14,380 nt of DNA, from contig JAIORT010000375.1 in NCBI GenBank assembly GCA_021107975.1, forward strand, positions 1 through 14,380, in the 5' to 3' direction. Numbering within the stretch: the first letter of the stretch is position 1; each line of letters opens with the position of its first letter. The notes below the pieces were generated by a model. It did no database searches, was not told the DNA's origin, and worked only from the letters and a program-made list of their open reading frames with translations. Origin of the DNA: Bacteroidales bacterium (GTDB lineage: Bacteria; Bacteroidota; Bacteroidia; Bacteroidales; JAADJA01). Positions 1 through 8,566 of this stretch are shown in pieces. The translations under genes and the position numbers were made by a program.

Positions 1-38
1 TAAAAGAGCTTGACACCTGGCAGGGCAAAAAGTATTAA
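1..38 (+). CDS. Probable 3' end of an upstream gene (partial)
   Basis: Reading from base 3, the frame gives KELDTWQGKKY followed by a TAA stop at 36-38. The short peptide has a normal composition for a protein C-terminus, and the other two forward frames stop almost at once. The family cannot be identified from eleven residues. The hairpin at 134-157 could terminate this gene. The call rests only on frame openness at the window edge and could be chance. Confidence 0.4.
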   Translation, partial: KELDTWQGKKY

Positions 39-133
39 ACCCGTAGAAAAGTGGTCTGTAAATATTTTTCAACATATTATACTGATTATCAGCATCGAAA
101 TGTTGTGTAATTTTTTAATTTTGATTTCAACGG

Positions 134-157
134 GTTTCACTTCCTTGAAAGTGAAAC
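134..157. terminator. Hairpin, possible terminator of the upstream gene
   Basis: A perfect 9-bp inverted repeat, GTTTCACTT / AAGTGAAAC, has a 6-nt loop (CCTTGA). It lies about 95 bp after the probable stop of the upstream gene. What follows is AT-rich but is not a clean T-tract, so it is a weak intrinsic terminator at best. It could instead be a protein-binding palindrome. The rest of 39-269 holds nothing else I can name apart from a weak AGACAA/TTGTCT inverted repeat at 194-222. Confidence 0.35.
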
Positions 158-269
158 ATATTTAATTTATTCTTGCTTTATTTCTCAATTAACAGACAAC
201 CTAATAAGTTACTAAATTGTCTTGTCATAGTGTCCCTGTTAAAATATTTTAAGATAAATAATATAAAAA

Positions 270-302
270 TTGTTTAGACTTTAAAAAAAAAGTCTATATT
301 TG
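270..302 (+). promoter_or_regulatory. Bacteroidota-type promoter of the large modular gene
   Basis: TATATTTG at 295-302 matches the Bacteroidota -7 consensus TAnnTTTG exactly. A TTG at 270-272, 22 nt upstream, can serve as the -33 element, although the spacing is slightly long. Transcription would begin near 308 and leave an A-rich leader of about 50 nt before the ATG at 360. The spacer contains the inverted repeat TAGACTTT / AAAGTCTA (275-282 and 289-296), which overlaps the -7 box and could be an operator. The motif match is direct; promoter use is inferred. Confidence 0.5.
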
Positions 303-359
303 CAGTTCAAAAAAAAATAGAATCATTCTAATCATTTTACTAACTAAATTTTAATTCTT

Positions 360-3300
360 ATGAAATTATTTACAAAATTAGGATTTGCACTCTTGGTGAT
401 GCTAATTTCATCAAGTGTGCTATGGGCACAATCATCCGCATGTGATATTGCTCCCAAGAAGCAAACTTATACGATTGCTTCTGAAGCACAGTTCGATCTG
501 CAATTCGAGTGGCCTGTTGGTGTAGGCGGCGGTGAAGCAGGTATCGAATGTGATGGTATTAATATCTATACCACCAAGTGGAACGGTGCAGATTTTTACA
601 GGTACCAACTCGATGGAACCTATATTGAGTCATTCACCGTCACTGGCGCATCCAATGTGAGAGACCTCGCATTTAACGGAACTTACTTTTATGGCGGCGC
701 TGCTTCTACAACTGTGTTTGAGATGGACTTTTCCGCTCAATCTCTGGTAAGTTCATTTACAGCACCAACCGATTGCAGAGCAATTGGTTACAACGAGGAT
801 GATGATGTATTCTATGCCAATAACTGGGGAAGCGCCATTACTTGTTTTGATCCGACAGGCGCTTTTGTCAGCAGTTGGTCAGTAGGTCCTGTTGGCGACA
901 GCTATTATGGTTTTGCGTATGATAATTATAGTACTGGTGCTCCATATCTTTGGGGATATGCACAAGTAGGTGCAAATTTGAGTGAATTAATCCAGATGGA
1001 ATTACCTTCGGGTACTGAAACCGGATTGACATTTGATGTAGGTAGTGTACTATCATCAGTTGATATGGCTGGTGGTTTGGCTATTGACGACAACCTCGTA
1101 TCAGGTTATTGGACATTATTAGGTACATGCCAGAATGTAAATATCTGGGGTCTTGAATTATGTACTGGTGTTCCACCTCTTACCGGTGACCTTGCAGGAA
1201 CCGTTACAGATGCTGACGGTGGCGCTCCGATTGAAGGTGCTACAGTTATTTTACAGGGTACTGCATATTCTGCAACCACAATTGCTAACGGAACTTATGA
1301 AATACTTGGAATTAATGTTGGAGATTATACGGCTGAATGTTCAGCAAGCGGATACATTACAGGAACAGCACCTGTAACAATTGAAGATGGAATAACCACA
1401 ACCCAGGACTTCCAGTTAACGGAAACAACTACTTTAGACCCACCAATTAATGTTATTGCTACTGCTACTGATGATGACGTTACAGTAACATGGGAGGCTC
1501 CAGGTGGTGGTGGTCCTGGTGAATGGATTCAATGGGATAATGGTGAAAACGCAAGTGCTATCGGTCTGGTCAGTGGCGGAACATTCAGTGTAGCTTCTCA
1601 CTGGGAGCCTGCTGACATTGCCAGCTATGACGGATACATTATGTCAAAAATCAGTTTCTTTCCAAACGACGAGAATGCTACATATATTCTTAAAGTATGG
1701 ATAGGAGACGGCACAACTGAAATATTAAGCCAGGATATTACAAGTTTTACCGTTGGCGAATGGAATGAAGTTGATCTTGATAATCCTGTAACTATTGATG
1801 CTTCTGACGACTTCTGGTTCGGTTATGAAACAACTCATATTGGAGGTACGCACCCTGCAGGTTGTGCTTCAGGTCCTGCAATTCAGGGTAAAGGCGATAT
1901 GATCTATACCGGTGGTGCATGGGAATCGTTATATGTTCTTACCGGTGGTGCGTTAGACTACAACTGGAATCTTGCAGGCTGGGTATCTTTGGTTGATGGC
2001 GAAACGACTTCTGCTCCTATGGTTAAGGAAAATGCCCTGGCTTATAATAACGGTTCATTTACAGCCATAAATACCGGTACGGTTAAATCAAAGGCTTTCA
2101 ATCCTACTTCAAGTAAAGCATTATTAGGATATAATGTATATCGTAATACCGATCTTATTGGTTATACAACCGACACAACTTACTTTGATGAAACCCTTCC
2201 TTCGGGCACTTACATATATTGTGTATCTGCTGTTTATGATGAAGGCGAATCAGCACAGGTTTGTGCTCCGGAAGTAACAATCGTTAGTTCTCTGAATCCT
2301 CCAACTGGTCTGACAGCAACTTTTGTTCCTGATGATGATATTTATTTAGACTGGGTTGCTCCGGGTGGTGGTCCCACAGGTTCTATTCTTTGCGTTGACC
2401 GCGACGGAAGCGCCGACTTAGGTTTTTCCGATGACTGGCCAACTATCCAGGCTGCTCTTGATGCAAACGGATTGACTTACGATTATTTTGAGGTTGCCGA
2501 TATTACACTGGATGGACCCGATCTGGCTACTATGCAACAATACGACCTTATTATCTGGTTCACCGGTGAAGGATGGCAAAATAACCAGACTATGACCGAT
2601 AATGATGAATCTAACCTGGGTACTTTTATTGCAGGCGGCGGAAATCTTTTGTTATCAGCACAAGATTATTTATATGACAGGTACAGTTCAGCAGGCAGTT
2701 TCTCTGCAGGTCAGTTCCCATACGATTATCTTGGTGTTGCTTCTACAACCCAGGATAACTGGAGTATATTTGCACCCGATCTAGCTGATATCTCAGGTGT
2801 AGCAGGTTCATTTGCCGAGGGTATCACCTTTCAGGTACAGGATATTTATACATCCGATAAAGAAGGGCTTTATATCGACCAGATTACATCATTAGATCAG
2901 GATCTGTTTGAAGTAACTAACCCAACTCCGGCAGGTATTGCTGCTTGCCAGTATGATGGCGGTTCTTTCAGGACAGCCTTTACAACTATTTCTCTTGCAG
3001 CAGTAACTGACGCAGGCACTCTGGCTACTGTTATGGGTAATGCAGTTAGCTGGTTATCCGGAGGCGACAGCGATGCTCTGCTCGGATACAATGTTTACCG
3101 TGACGGAACTAACATTGATTATGTTGCCGATCCGACAACTGAATATACTGATGAAAACCTTGCACCCGGCACTTATGAATATTGCGTAACTGCCGTTTAC
3201 GATGAAGGTGAATCAGCTTGCTCTAATAATGCCTCTGCAGAAGTTCCTGGTGGCGGTGGTTGTTCTATATTCGGTGACGATTTTGAATCTTATAATGTAG

Positions 3301-5837
3301 GCGATCAATTAGTTTGTGTGAATCCTGATGACTGGACAACATGGAGCGGCACGCCGTGTAATAATGAAGACCCATACATCATTGACGATGGTGGCAACAA
3401 AGTAGTTGAAGTTACCGGAACCAACGACCTGATTTATGTAATGGAAAACTACACTTCAGGTTTCTATACCATGACCTTTGATATGTTAGTGCCAACCGGA
3501 GGTGACGGATACTTTAATACATTACAGGAATTCATAACTACTCCTACCTGGGGTATGCAGGTTTATTTCGGACATACCAATCTTGGAGAAGGTAATATTG
3601 ATGCCGGTGGAGCACTTGCACAAATGTTTACTTTTGATTATGACACCTGGATGGCAATTAAAGTAACTGTTGACCTTGATAATGACTGGGGTGAATTTTT
3701 CCTTGACGGTGTACTGATCCACGGATGGGTATGGAGTGGCGGTTGCTTTGGAACCGGTACGCTCAACCAGCTTGGTGGTAATAACTTCTATGCATGGGAT
3801 GGCGGAGTTAATGCAAATCCACTCTATCACTTCGACAACTACTGCTTAGATGTACCACAAGAATATATATTCTGTGATGATTTTGAATCTTACAATGTAG
3901 GCGGACAATTAGTTTGTCAGAATCCTGATGACTGGACAACATGGAGCGGCACGCCGTGTAATAATGAAGACCCATACATCATTGACGATGGTGGCAACAA
4001 AGTAGTTGAAGTTACCGGAACCAACGACCTGATTTATGTAATGGAAAACTACACTTCAGGTTTCTATACCATGACCTTTGATATGTTAGTGCCAACCGGA
4101 GGTGACGGATACTTTAATACATTACAGGAATTCATAACTACTCCTACCTGGGGTATGCAGGTTTATTTCGGACATACCAATCTTGGAGAAGGTAATATTG
4201 ATGCCGGTGGAGCACTTGCACAAATGTTTACTTTTGATTATGACACCTGGATGGCAATTAAAGTAACTGTTGACCTTGATAATGACTGGGGTGAATTCTT
4301 CCTTGACGATGTACTGATCCACGGATGGGTATGGAGTGGTGGTTGCTTCGGAACCGGTACACTCAACCAGCTTGGTGGTAATAACTTTTATGCATGGGAT
4401 GGCGGAGTCAATGCAAATCCACTCTATCACATCGACAACTATTGCTTAGATGGCGACCCGACTCAGTTACTGCCACCTGAAAATCCTGTTGCAACATTAT
4501 TTGATTTAGTCAATGTTAACTTTACATGGGATCCTCCACTTTCAGGAGATCCTAACAGCTACAATGTTTTCAGGGATGGTACAAACATCGGTAATACAAC
4601 AAATACTGAATATGATGACCTGAATCTTGATCCGGGCACTTATGAATATTGCGTATCTGCTGTTTACGACGGTGGTGAATCAATACAAGTTTGTGCAGCT
4701 CCTGTAACAGTTCCAAGTTCAGGACCTCCGCCACCAACTAATCTGCAAGCCGTAGAGGGTACCAATGGAGTTGACCTTACATGGGAAGGTATTGGTGGAG
4801 CAGAATGGATACAGTGGGATGACGGTGAAAACGTAAGTGCTGTAGGACTGACTAATGGCGGAACATTCAGTGTAGCTTCTCACTGGGAGCCTGCTGACCT
4901 TACTAACTATGACGGATTCACTCTGTCAAAAATCAGTTTCTTTCCAAGCGATGAGAATGCTACATATATTCTTAAAGTATGGACAGGACCAAGCGGCACA
5001 ACTGAAGTATTAAGCCAGGATATTGTCACCTTTAACTTTGGCGAATGGAATGAAGTTGATCTTGATAATCCTGTAACTATTGATGCTTCTACCGATTTCT
5101 GGTTCGGTTATGAAACAACTCATCTTGGAGGTAGCCACCCTGCGGGTTGTGCTGCAGGTCCTGCAATTCAGGGTAAAGGCGATATGATCTTAACCGGTGG
5201 TTCATGGGAATCGTTATATGTCCTTACCGGTGGTGCATTAGACTACAACTGGAATCTTGCAGGCTATGTATCATTGTCTGATGGAATTGTTACTCCATTG
5301 ATCGGACATGAAGTATCTCTTACACTTTCTGGCGATTCATTTGCTTCTGCCCTGGAAAGCGTGGTTACTAATAACCAATATTCTAAGTTCATACCCTCTT
5401 CAACTAAGGATTTGTCGTATAATGTTTATTTTAAACCTGAAGGTGGTTCATTTTCTCCGATAGCCAATACAGTTGATACATTTTATACTCATGAAGAGCC
5501 TATTATTGGGTGGAACTACTACTATGTTACCTCATTGCTTGACGGAGATGAGTCAGTTCCTTCAAATGAAGATTCTGTTCTTATCACAAGAATTGAAGAA
5601 AACATCTTCAACAACACCCTGGTTTACCCGAATCCGGCTACCGACATGGTAAATATCAAATCCGACTTCGAGATAAACTCTGTAATGGTTTATAACTATG
5701 CAGGTCAGATAGTGGCAAATGAGCAGGTTAACAGCAAATTCTACCAAATCAATACTTCACAGTACAATGCTGGAATTTATTTCTTCCGGATTGAAACTGA
5801 TGAAGGTACGATCTCTAAGAGAATTATTGTCGAATAA
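360..5837 (+). CDS. Large modular secreted protein with T9SS type A sorting domain
   Basis: This 1825-residue protein is probably exported by Sec and then displayed or released by the type IX secretion system. In order it shows: a signal peptide (about 1-24, ending LWAQSSA); a propeller-like region (about 40-265); a carboxypeptidase-regulatory-like domain (about 275-353); an FnIII-like domain from 359 interrupted by a 155-residue module (388-541) and resuming at 587; a second FnIII-like domain from 645 interrupted by a Rossmann/glutamine-amidotransferase-like segment (about 675-905); two nearly identical jelly-roll-like modules (about 968-1164 and 1168-1364); FnIII-like (1370-1452); FnIII-like from 1456 interrupted by a second copy of the 155-residue module (1482-1639); and a C-terminal sorting domain (about 1751-1825, with VYPNPATD, GIYFFRIET and the final SKRIIVE). 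No catalytic motif was recognised, so adhesion or scaffolding is inferred. The ATG at 360 fits the signal peptide and the promoter. Confidence 0.9.
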   Translation: MKLFTKLGFALLVMLISSSVLWAQSSACDIAPKKQTYTIASEAQFDLQFEWPVGVGGGEAGIECDGINIYTTKWNGADFYRYQLDGTYIESFTVTGASNVRDLAFNGTYFYGGAASTTVFEMDFSAQSLVSSFTAPTDCRAIGYNEDDDVFYANNWGSAITCFDPTGAFVSSWSVGPVGDSYYGFAYDNYSTGAPYLWGYAQVGANLSELIQMELPSGTETGLTFDVGSVLSSVDMAGGLAIDDNLVSGYWTLLGTCQNVNIWGLELCTGVPPLTGDLAGTVTDADGGAPIEGATVILQGTAYSATTIANGTYEILGINVGDYTAECSASGYITGTAPVTIEDGITTTQDFQLTETTTLDPPINVIATATDDDVTVTWEAPGGGGPGEWIQWDNGENASAIGLVSGGTFSVASHWEPADIASYDGYIMSKISFFPNDENATYILKVWIGDGTTEILSQDITSFTVGEWNEVDLDNPVTIDASDDFWFGYETTHIGGTHPAGCASGPAIQGKGDMIYTGGAWESLYVLTGGALDYNWNLAGWVSLVDGETTSAPMVKENALAYNNGSFTAINTGTVKSKAFNPTSSKALLGYNVYRNTDLIGYTTDTTYFDETLPSGTYIYCVSAVYDEGESAQVCAPEVTIVSSLNPPTGLTATFVPDDDIYLDWVAPGGGPTGSILCVDRDGSADLGFSDDWPTIQAALDANGLTYDYFEVADITLDGPDLATMQQYDLIIWFTGEGWQNNQTMTDNDESNLGTFIAGGGNLLLSAQDYLYDRYSSAGSFSAGQFPYDYLGVASTTQDNWSIFAPDLADISGVAGSFAEGITFQVQDIYTSDKEGLYIDQITSLDQDLFEVTNPTPAGIAACQYDGGSFRTAFTTISLAAVTDAGTLATVMGNAVSWLSGGDSDALLGYNVYRDGTNIDYVADPTTEYTDENLAPGTYEYCVTAVYDEGESACSNNASAEVPGGGGCSIFGDDFESYNVGDQLVCVNPDDWTTWSGTPCNNEDPYIIDDGGNKVVEVTGTNDLIYVMENYTSGFYTMTFDMLVPTGGDGYFNTLQEFITTPTWGMQVYFGHTNLGEGNIDAGGALAQMFTFDYDTWMAIKVTVDLDNDWGEFFLDGVLIHGWVWSGGCFGTGTLNQLGGNNFYAWDGGVNANPLYHFDNYCLDVPQEYIFCDDFESYNVGGQLVCQNPDDWTTWSGTPCNNEDPYIIDDGGNKVVEVTGTNDLIYVMENYTSGFYTMTFDMLVPTGGDGYFNTLQEFITTPTWGMQVYFGHTNLGEGNIDAGGALAQMFTFDYDTWMAIKVTVDLDNDWGEFFLDDVLIHGWVWSGGCFGTGTLNQLGGNNFYAWDGGVNANPLYHIDNYCLDGDPTQLLPPENPVATLFDLVNVNFTWDPPLSGDPNSYNVFRDGTNIGNTTNTEYDDLNLDPGTYEYCVSAVYDGGESIQVCAAPVTVPSSGPPPPTNLQAVEGTNGVDLTWEGIGGAEWIQWDDGENVSAVGLTNGGTFSVASHWEPADLTNYDGFTLSKISFFPSDENATYILKVWTGPSGTTEVLSQDIVTFNFGEWNEVDLDNPVTIDASTDFWFGYETTHLGGSHPAGCAAGPAIQGKGDMILTGGSWESLYVLTGGALDYNWNLAGYVSLSDGIVTPLIGHEVSLTLSGDSFASALESVVTNNQYSKFIPSSTKDLSYNVYFKPEGGSFSPIANTVDTFYTHEEPIIGWNYYYVTSLLDGDESVPSNEDSVLITRIEENIFNNTLVYPNPATDMVNIKSDFEINSVMVYNYAGQIVANEQVNSKFYQINTSQYNAGIYFFRIETDEGTISKRIIVE
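1521..1990 (+). repeat. Dispersed repeat, copy 1 (155-residue EWIQWD module)
   Basis: This part of the large gene encodes a module starting EWIQWDNGENASAIG and ending near NWNLAGWVSL. It recurs about 3.28 kb downstream at 4803-5282. The copies include an identical stretch of about 53 nt (the TTGGCGAATGG... segment near 1754) and differ by a 3-bp indel (GDGTTE against GPSGTTE). The aromatic and Gly-rich beta-strand pattern suggests a beta-sandwich accessory module of unknown function. Confidence 0.8.
3266..3852 (+). repeat. Tandem repeat copy 1 (600-bp period, jelly-roll-like module)
   Basis: This is the first of two in-frame copies with a period of exactly 600 bp (200 codons). It encodes a module that begins DDFESYNVG and ends near HFDNYCLD. 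Compared by eye over about 587 bp there are 16 differences, and none falls within 3320-3697 (378 bp). The alternating aromatic strands and the WGMQVYFG, DNDWGEFFLD and NFYAWDGG segments suggest a concanavalin/LamG-like jelly roll. A diverged copy occurs in the neighbouring protease gene at about 7426-8020. Confidence 0.92.
3866..4452 (+). repeat. Tandem repeat copy 2 (600-bp period, jelly-roll-like module)
   Basis: This is the second in-frame copy of the module at 3266-3852. Protein differences are few: FGDD to FCDD, GDQLVCVN to GGQLVCQN, LDGVLI to LDDVLI, and YHFDN to YHIDN. Bases 3920-4297 are identical to 3320-3697. The substitutions gather at the two ends of the repeat. Confidence 0.92.
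4803..5282 (+). repeat. Dispersed repeat, copy 2 (155-residue EWIQWD module)
   Basis: This is the second copy of the module at 1521-1990. It encodes EWIQWDDGENVSAVG through NWNLAGYVSL. As in copy 1, it sits directly after the first strands of an FnIII-like domain (LTWEGIGGA) and is followed, after a linker, by the SYNVYF strand that would continue that domain. Confidence 0.8.
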
Positions 5838-5856
5838 CGATTAATAATTTCTATAC

Positions 5857-5892
5857 AAAAAAAGGCTGTCCATAAAAAGACAGCCTTTTTTT
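5857..5892 (+). terminator. Intrinsic terminator after the large modular gene
   Basis: The 14-nt arms AAAAAAAGGCTGTC and GACAGCCTTTTTTT flank the 8-nt loop CATAAAAA, and the 3' arm ends in a T-tract. It lies 20 bp after the stop codon. The A/T symmetry could allow it to act in both directions, but no opposing gene ends here. The stem core matches the terminator at 8567-8602. Confidence 0.88.
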
Positions 5893-5893
5893 A

Positions 5894-5901
5894 TATTTTT
5901 G
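5894..5901 (+). promoter_or_regulatory. Possible -7 box for the C10 protease gene
   Basis: TATTTTTG fits TAnnTTTG, but it overlaps the end of the preceding terminator's T-tract and no TTG lies at the expected -33 distance. It would give a leader of about 125 nt before the ATG at 6031. The match may be due to T-richness alone. No better candidate was seen in 5893-6030. Confidence 0.22.
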
Positions 5902-6030
5902 GCAACTATTTATACGGAATAACGTAATTTGTGAAATGTAAAATATATTGCTTTGCGAATTCTCATTATTAAATGGAAAAAGGCTGAAGCTAAATATTTC
6001 AATAGTTTAAATAATATTAAAAAAAAAATT

Positions 6031-8547
6031 ATGAAGCGAATTTTTCTGTCAATTTTTATCGTATTAAGTTTCCTGGCAGTTTCCAGGGCAAATGTTGTTA
6101 ATACCGACGTTGCCGCACAAGTGGCAAAGAATCATTTTTGGAATTACTTAGGCGCTGAGGTTTATGAAAATATTACCTTGCATTTGAGTTACACCGAAAC
6201 CGTTAATGGGTTACCTGTTTATTATGTTTTTGATGTAAATACTAATAACGGTTTTGTGATTGTAGCCGCCGATGATGATGTTTATCCCATTCTCGGTTAT
6301 TCATTCGAAAGAAACTACAAAGACGAAACAGATAATCTTCCTCCCAATTTCTCTGCATGGATGAAGAACTATACTGATCAGATTGTTTATGTCAGGGAAA
6401 ATTTATTATCAGCCGATGAAACAATTATAAATAAATGGGACGAACTGTTAGCATTTAGCTTTGAACCCGGCTATACTGACAACGTTGATCCTTTATTAAC
6501 TACAAACTGGGATCAGAATTGCTATTATAATGCTTTATGTCCGCCTGATAACGGAGGTCCGTGCGGACATGTTTATGTGGGATGTGTTGCAACAGCCATG
6601 GGTCAGGTTATGAAATATCACAACTATCCTGAACAAGGCAGCGGTTCACATTCATATTATTGCCAGGGTTACGGAACCCAGTCGGCTAACTTCGGAGCTA
6701 CTACTTATGACTGGACATCAATGCCTAATCAGCTTTATTCAAATAATACAGCAGTAGCAACATTGTTATACCACTGCGGTGTTGGTGTTGATATGCAATA
6801 CTCCGCGTCTGGTTCCGGCGCCTTTAGTTCCGATGCCCGTAATGCACTTGTAGATTATTTCACTTATTCATCCGATGCGCAATTATTGACCAAGAGCAGC
6901 TTTTCGGCAACAGCCTGGGAAAATAAGTTAAAAAACGATTTGAATGCAGACAGACCTCTTTATTATGCCGGCTCCGGAGGTAATGTTGGACATGCTTTTG
7001 TTTGCGACGGATACCAGGGCACAAATTATTTCCACTTTAACTGGGGATGGAGCGGCTGGTACAACGGGTACTTTTATGTTAACAATCTGAATCCGGGCGG
7101 ATATACTTTTAATCAGAACCAGCAAGCCATTTTTTATGTTTACCCCGAAGGCTCTTCTACTCTTACACCACCTGATAATCTTCAGGCTGAAATCGTTAAT
7201 AATAATGATGTTCAGTTAACCTGGGACGCTCCTTCAGGCAAAGACCTGCTCGGCTATAATGTTTACAGGAATAACGAAAATATAAATTATACAACGGAAA
7301 TCAATTATTATGATGAGAATCTCGATCCGGGAACTTATGAATACTATGTTGCCGCTGTTTATGACGAAGGTGAATCCATCCCGTCAGCTTCGGCTTCAGT
7401 ATTAATAGGCGGAGGCACTATTACTATATTCTCCGATGACTTTGAAGCATACAACGCAGGTGAGCAATTAGTTTGTCAGAATTCAACCGACTGGACAACA
7501 TGGAGCAATAATCCATGTTCTGCTGAAGACCCGTATATTAGCACCGACCAGGCTTACAGTGGTTCCCAGTCTGTTGTTATTGAAGGCACTAATGATTTGG
7601 TAAAAACCATTGCAGATTATACAACCGGCTTGTATAAAATAAGTTTCTATATTTATGTTCCCAATGGATTTTTAGGATATTTTAATACGTTACAGGATTT
7701 TGCAGGCTCAAACAGTTCATGGGGCATGCAAGTATTTTTTGATGATGGAGGCGCAGGCAGCATAGATGGCGGCGGACAAGCGGCAGCTACTTTTACATTC
7801 CAGTATAATACCTGGTTGTACAATGAAGTTATTGTTGATATTAATAACGATTGGGCTGAGTATAAACTGGAAGGAAATACTATTCATGGCTGGGTATGGA
7901 GTACCGGAGCATTCGGGCAAAATACTATGAACCAGTTGGGCGGTTCAAATTTTTATGCATGGGATGGCAGCACTAAAGGAACCCCAAAATATTATATTGA
8001 TGATTATTTGTTGGAAGAATTAGGCGTAGGTCAATTAAATCCGCCAACCAATCTGCAAGCTGAAATAGTTAATGGTGATGTACATTTAACCTGGGACCCA
8101 CCTGAAAATAAAGGCATACTCGGTTATAATGTTTATCATTCTCTAAATGGGGGAGGATTTATACTTTTAGGTTTTTACACAGGGCCTCTGCCATTTATAC
8201 ACGAAGATCCAGGGTCAGGATTACATCAGTATTTTGTTACTGCATTGTATGATGAAGGAGAATCTGAACCATCTAATACAGTTGAAGTTCTTATTACAGC
8301 TATTAATGATAATACACTTGATGAAACTACAGTGTTTCCAAACCCGGCTACCGATCAGGTAAATATCAGTTCTGATTATGAGATTAAAACCATAAGGGTT
8401 TTTAACTATGCCGGACAGGTTGTAGCTGATAAGAAAGTTAACAGCAAGTTTTATCAACTAAATACATCACAGTTCAACTCTGGAATTTACTTTTTTCAAG
8501 TTGAAACTAATGAAGGAATATTTTCCAAACGAATTATTGTAAAATAA
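6031..8547 (+). CDS. C10-family (streptopain-like) cysteine protease with T9SS type A sorting domain
   Basis: This is a probable secreted papain-fold protease of 838 residues, made as a zymogen. It has a signal peptide (about 1-22, hydrophobic FLSIFIVLSFLAV), a SpeB-type inhibitory propeptide (about 24-135), and a C10 catalytic domain (about 150-370). The nucleophile is Cys185 in GHVYVGCVATAMGQ, the catalytic His is His321 in GHAFVCDGY, and the family's Trp-rich NWGWSGW follows at 337-343. After it come an FnIII-like domain (379-458), a jelly-roll-like module related to the neighbour's tandem repeat (466-668), a second FnIII-like domain (669-755) and a T9SS sorting domain (about 765-838). The frame stays open back to a TTG at 5953, but the 26 extra residues are Lys/Asn-rich and would bury the signal peptide, so the ATG at 6031 is preferred. 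The family includes SpeB, interpain and periodontain; the substrate here is unknown. Confidence 0.92.
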   Translation: MKRIFLSIFIVLSFLAVSRANVVNTDVAAQVAKNHFWNYLGAEVYENITLHLSYTETVNGLPVYYVFDVNTNNGFVIVAADDDVYPILGYSFERNYKDETDNLPPNFSAWMKNYTDQIVYVRENLLSADETIINKWDELLAFSFEPGYTDNVDPLLTTNWDQNCYYNALCPPDNGGPCGHVYVGCVATAMGQVMKYHNYPEQGSGSHSYYCQGYGTQSANFGATTYDWTSMPNQLYSNNTAVATLLYHCGVGVDMQYSASGSGAFSSDARNALVDYFTYSSDAQLLTKSSFSATAWENKLKNDLNADRPLYYAGSGGNVGHAFVCDGYQGTNYFHFNWGWSGWYNGYFYVNNLNPGGYTFNQNQQAIFYVYPEGSSTLTPPDNLQAEIVNNNDVQLTWDAPSGKDLLGYNVYRNNENINYTTEINYYDENLDPGTYEYYVAAVYDEGESIPSASASVLIGGGTITIFSDDFEAYNAGEQLVCQNSTDWTTWSNNPCSAEDPYISTDQAYSGSQSVVIEGTNDLVKTIADYTTGLYKISFYIYVPNGFLGYFNTLQDFAGSNSSWGMQVFFDDGGAGSIDGGGQAAATFTFQYNTWLYNEVIVDINNDWAEYKLEGNTIHGWVWSTGAFGQNTMNQLGGSNFYAWDGSTKGTPKYYIDDYLLEELGVGQLNPPTNLQAEIVNGDVHLTWDPPENKGILGYNVYHSLNGGGFILLGFYTGPLPFIHEDPGSGLHQYFVTALYDEGESEPSNTVEVLITAINDNTLDETTVFPNPATDQVNISSDYEIKTIRVFNYAGQVVADKKVNSKFYQLNTSQFNSGIYFFQVETNEGIFSKRIIVK

Positions 8548-8566
8548 CGATTGAAAAATTTTGTTC

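Noticed and set aside
3522..4430. Two near-identical 102-codon reverse-strand open frames
   Set aside because: They lie entirely inside the tandem repeat, and their similarity is simply that of the duplicated forward coding sequence.
5953..6030. Upstream TTG start that extends the C10 protease by 26 residues
   Set aside because: The extra residues are Lys/Asn-rich and would place a signal peptide in the interior. The ATG at 6031 directly begins MKRIFLSIF, a typical signal sequence.
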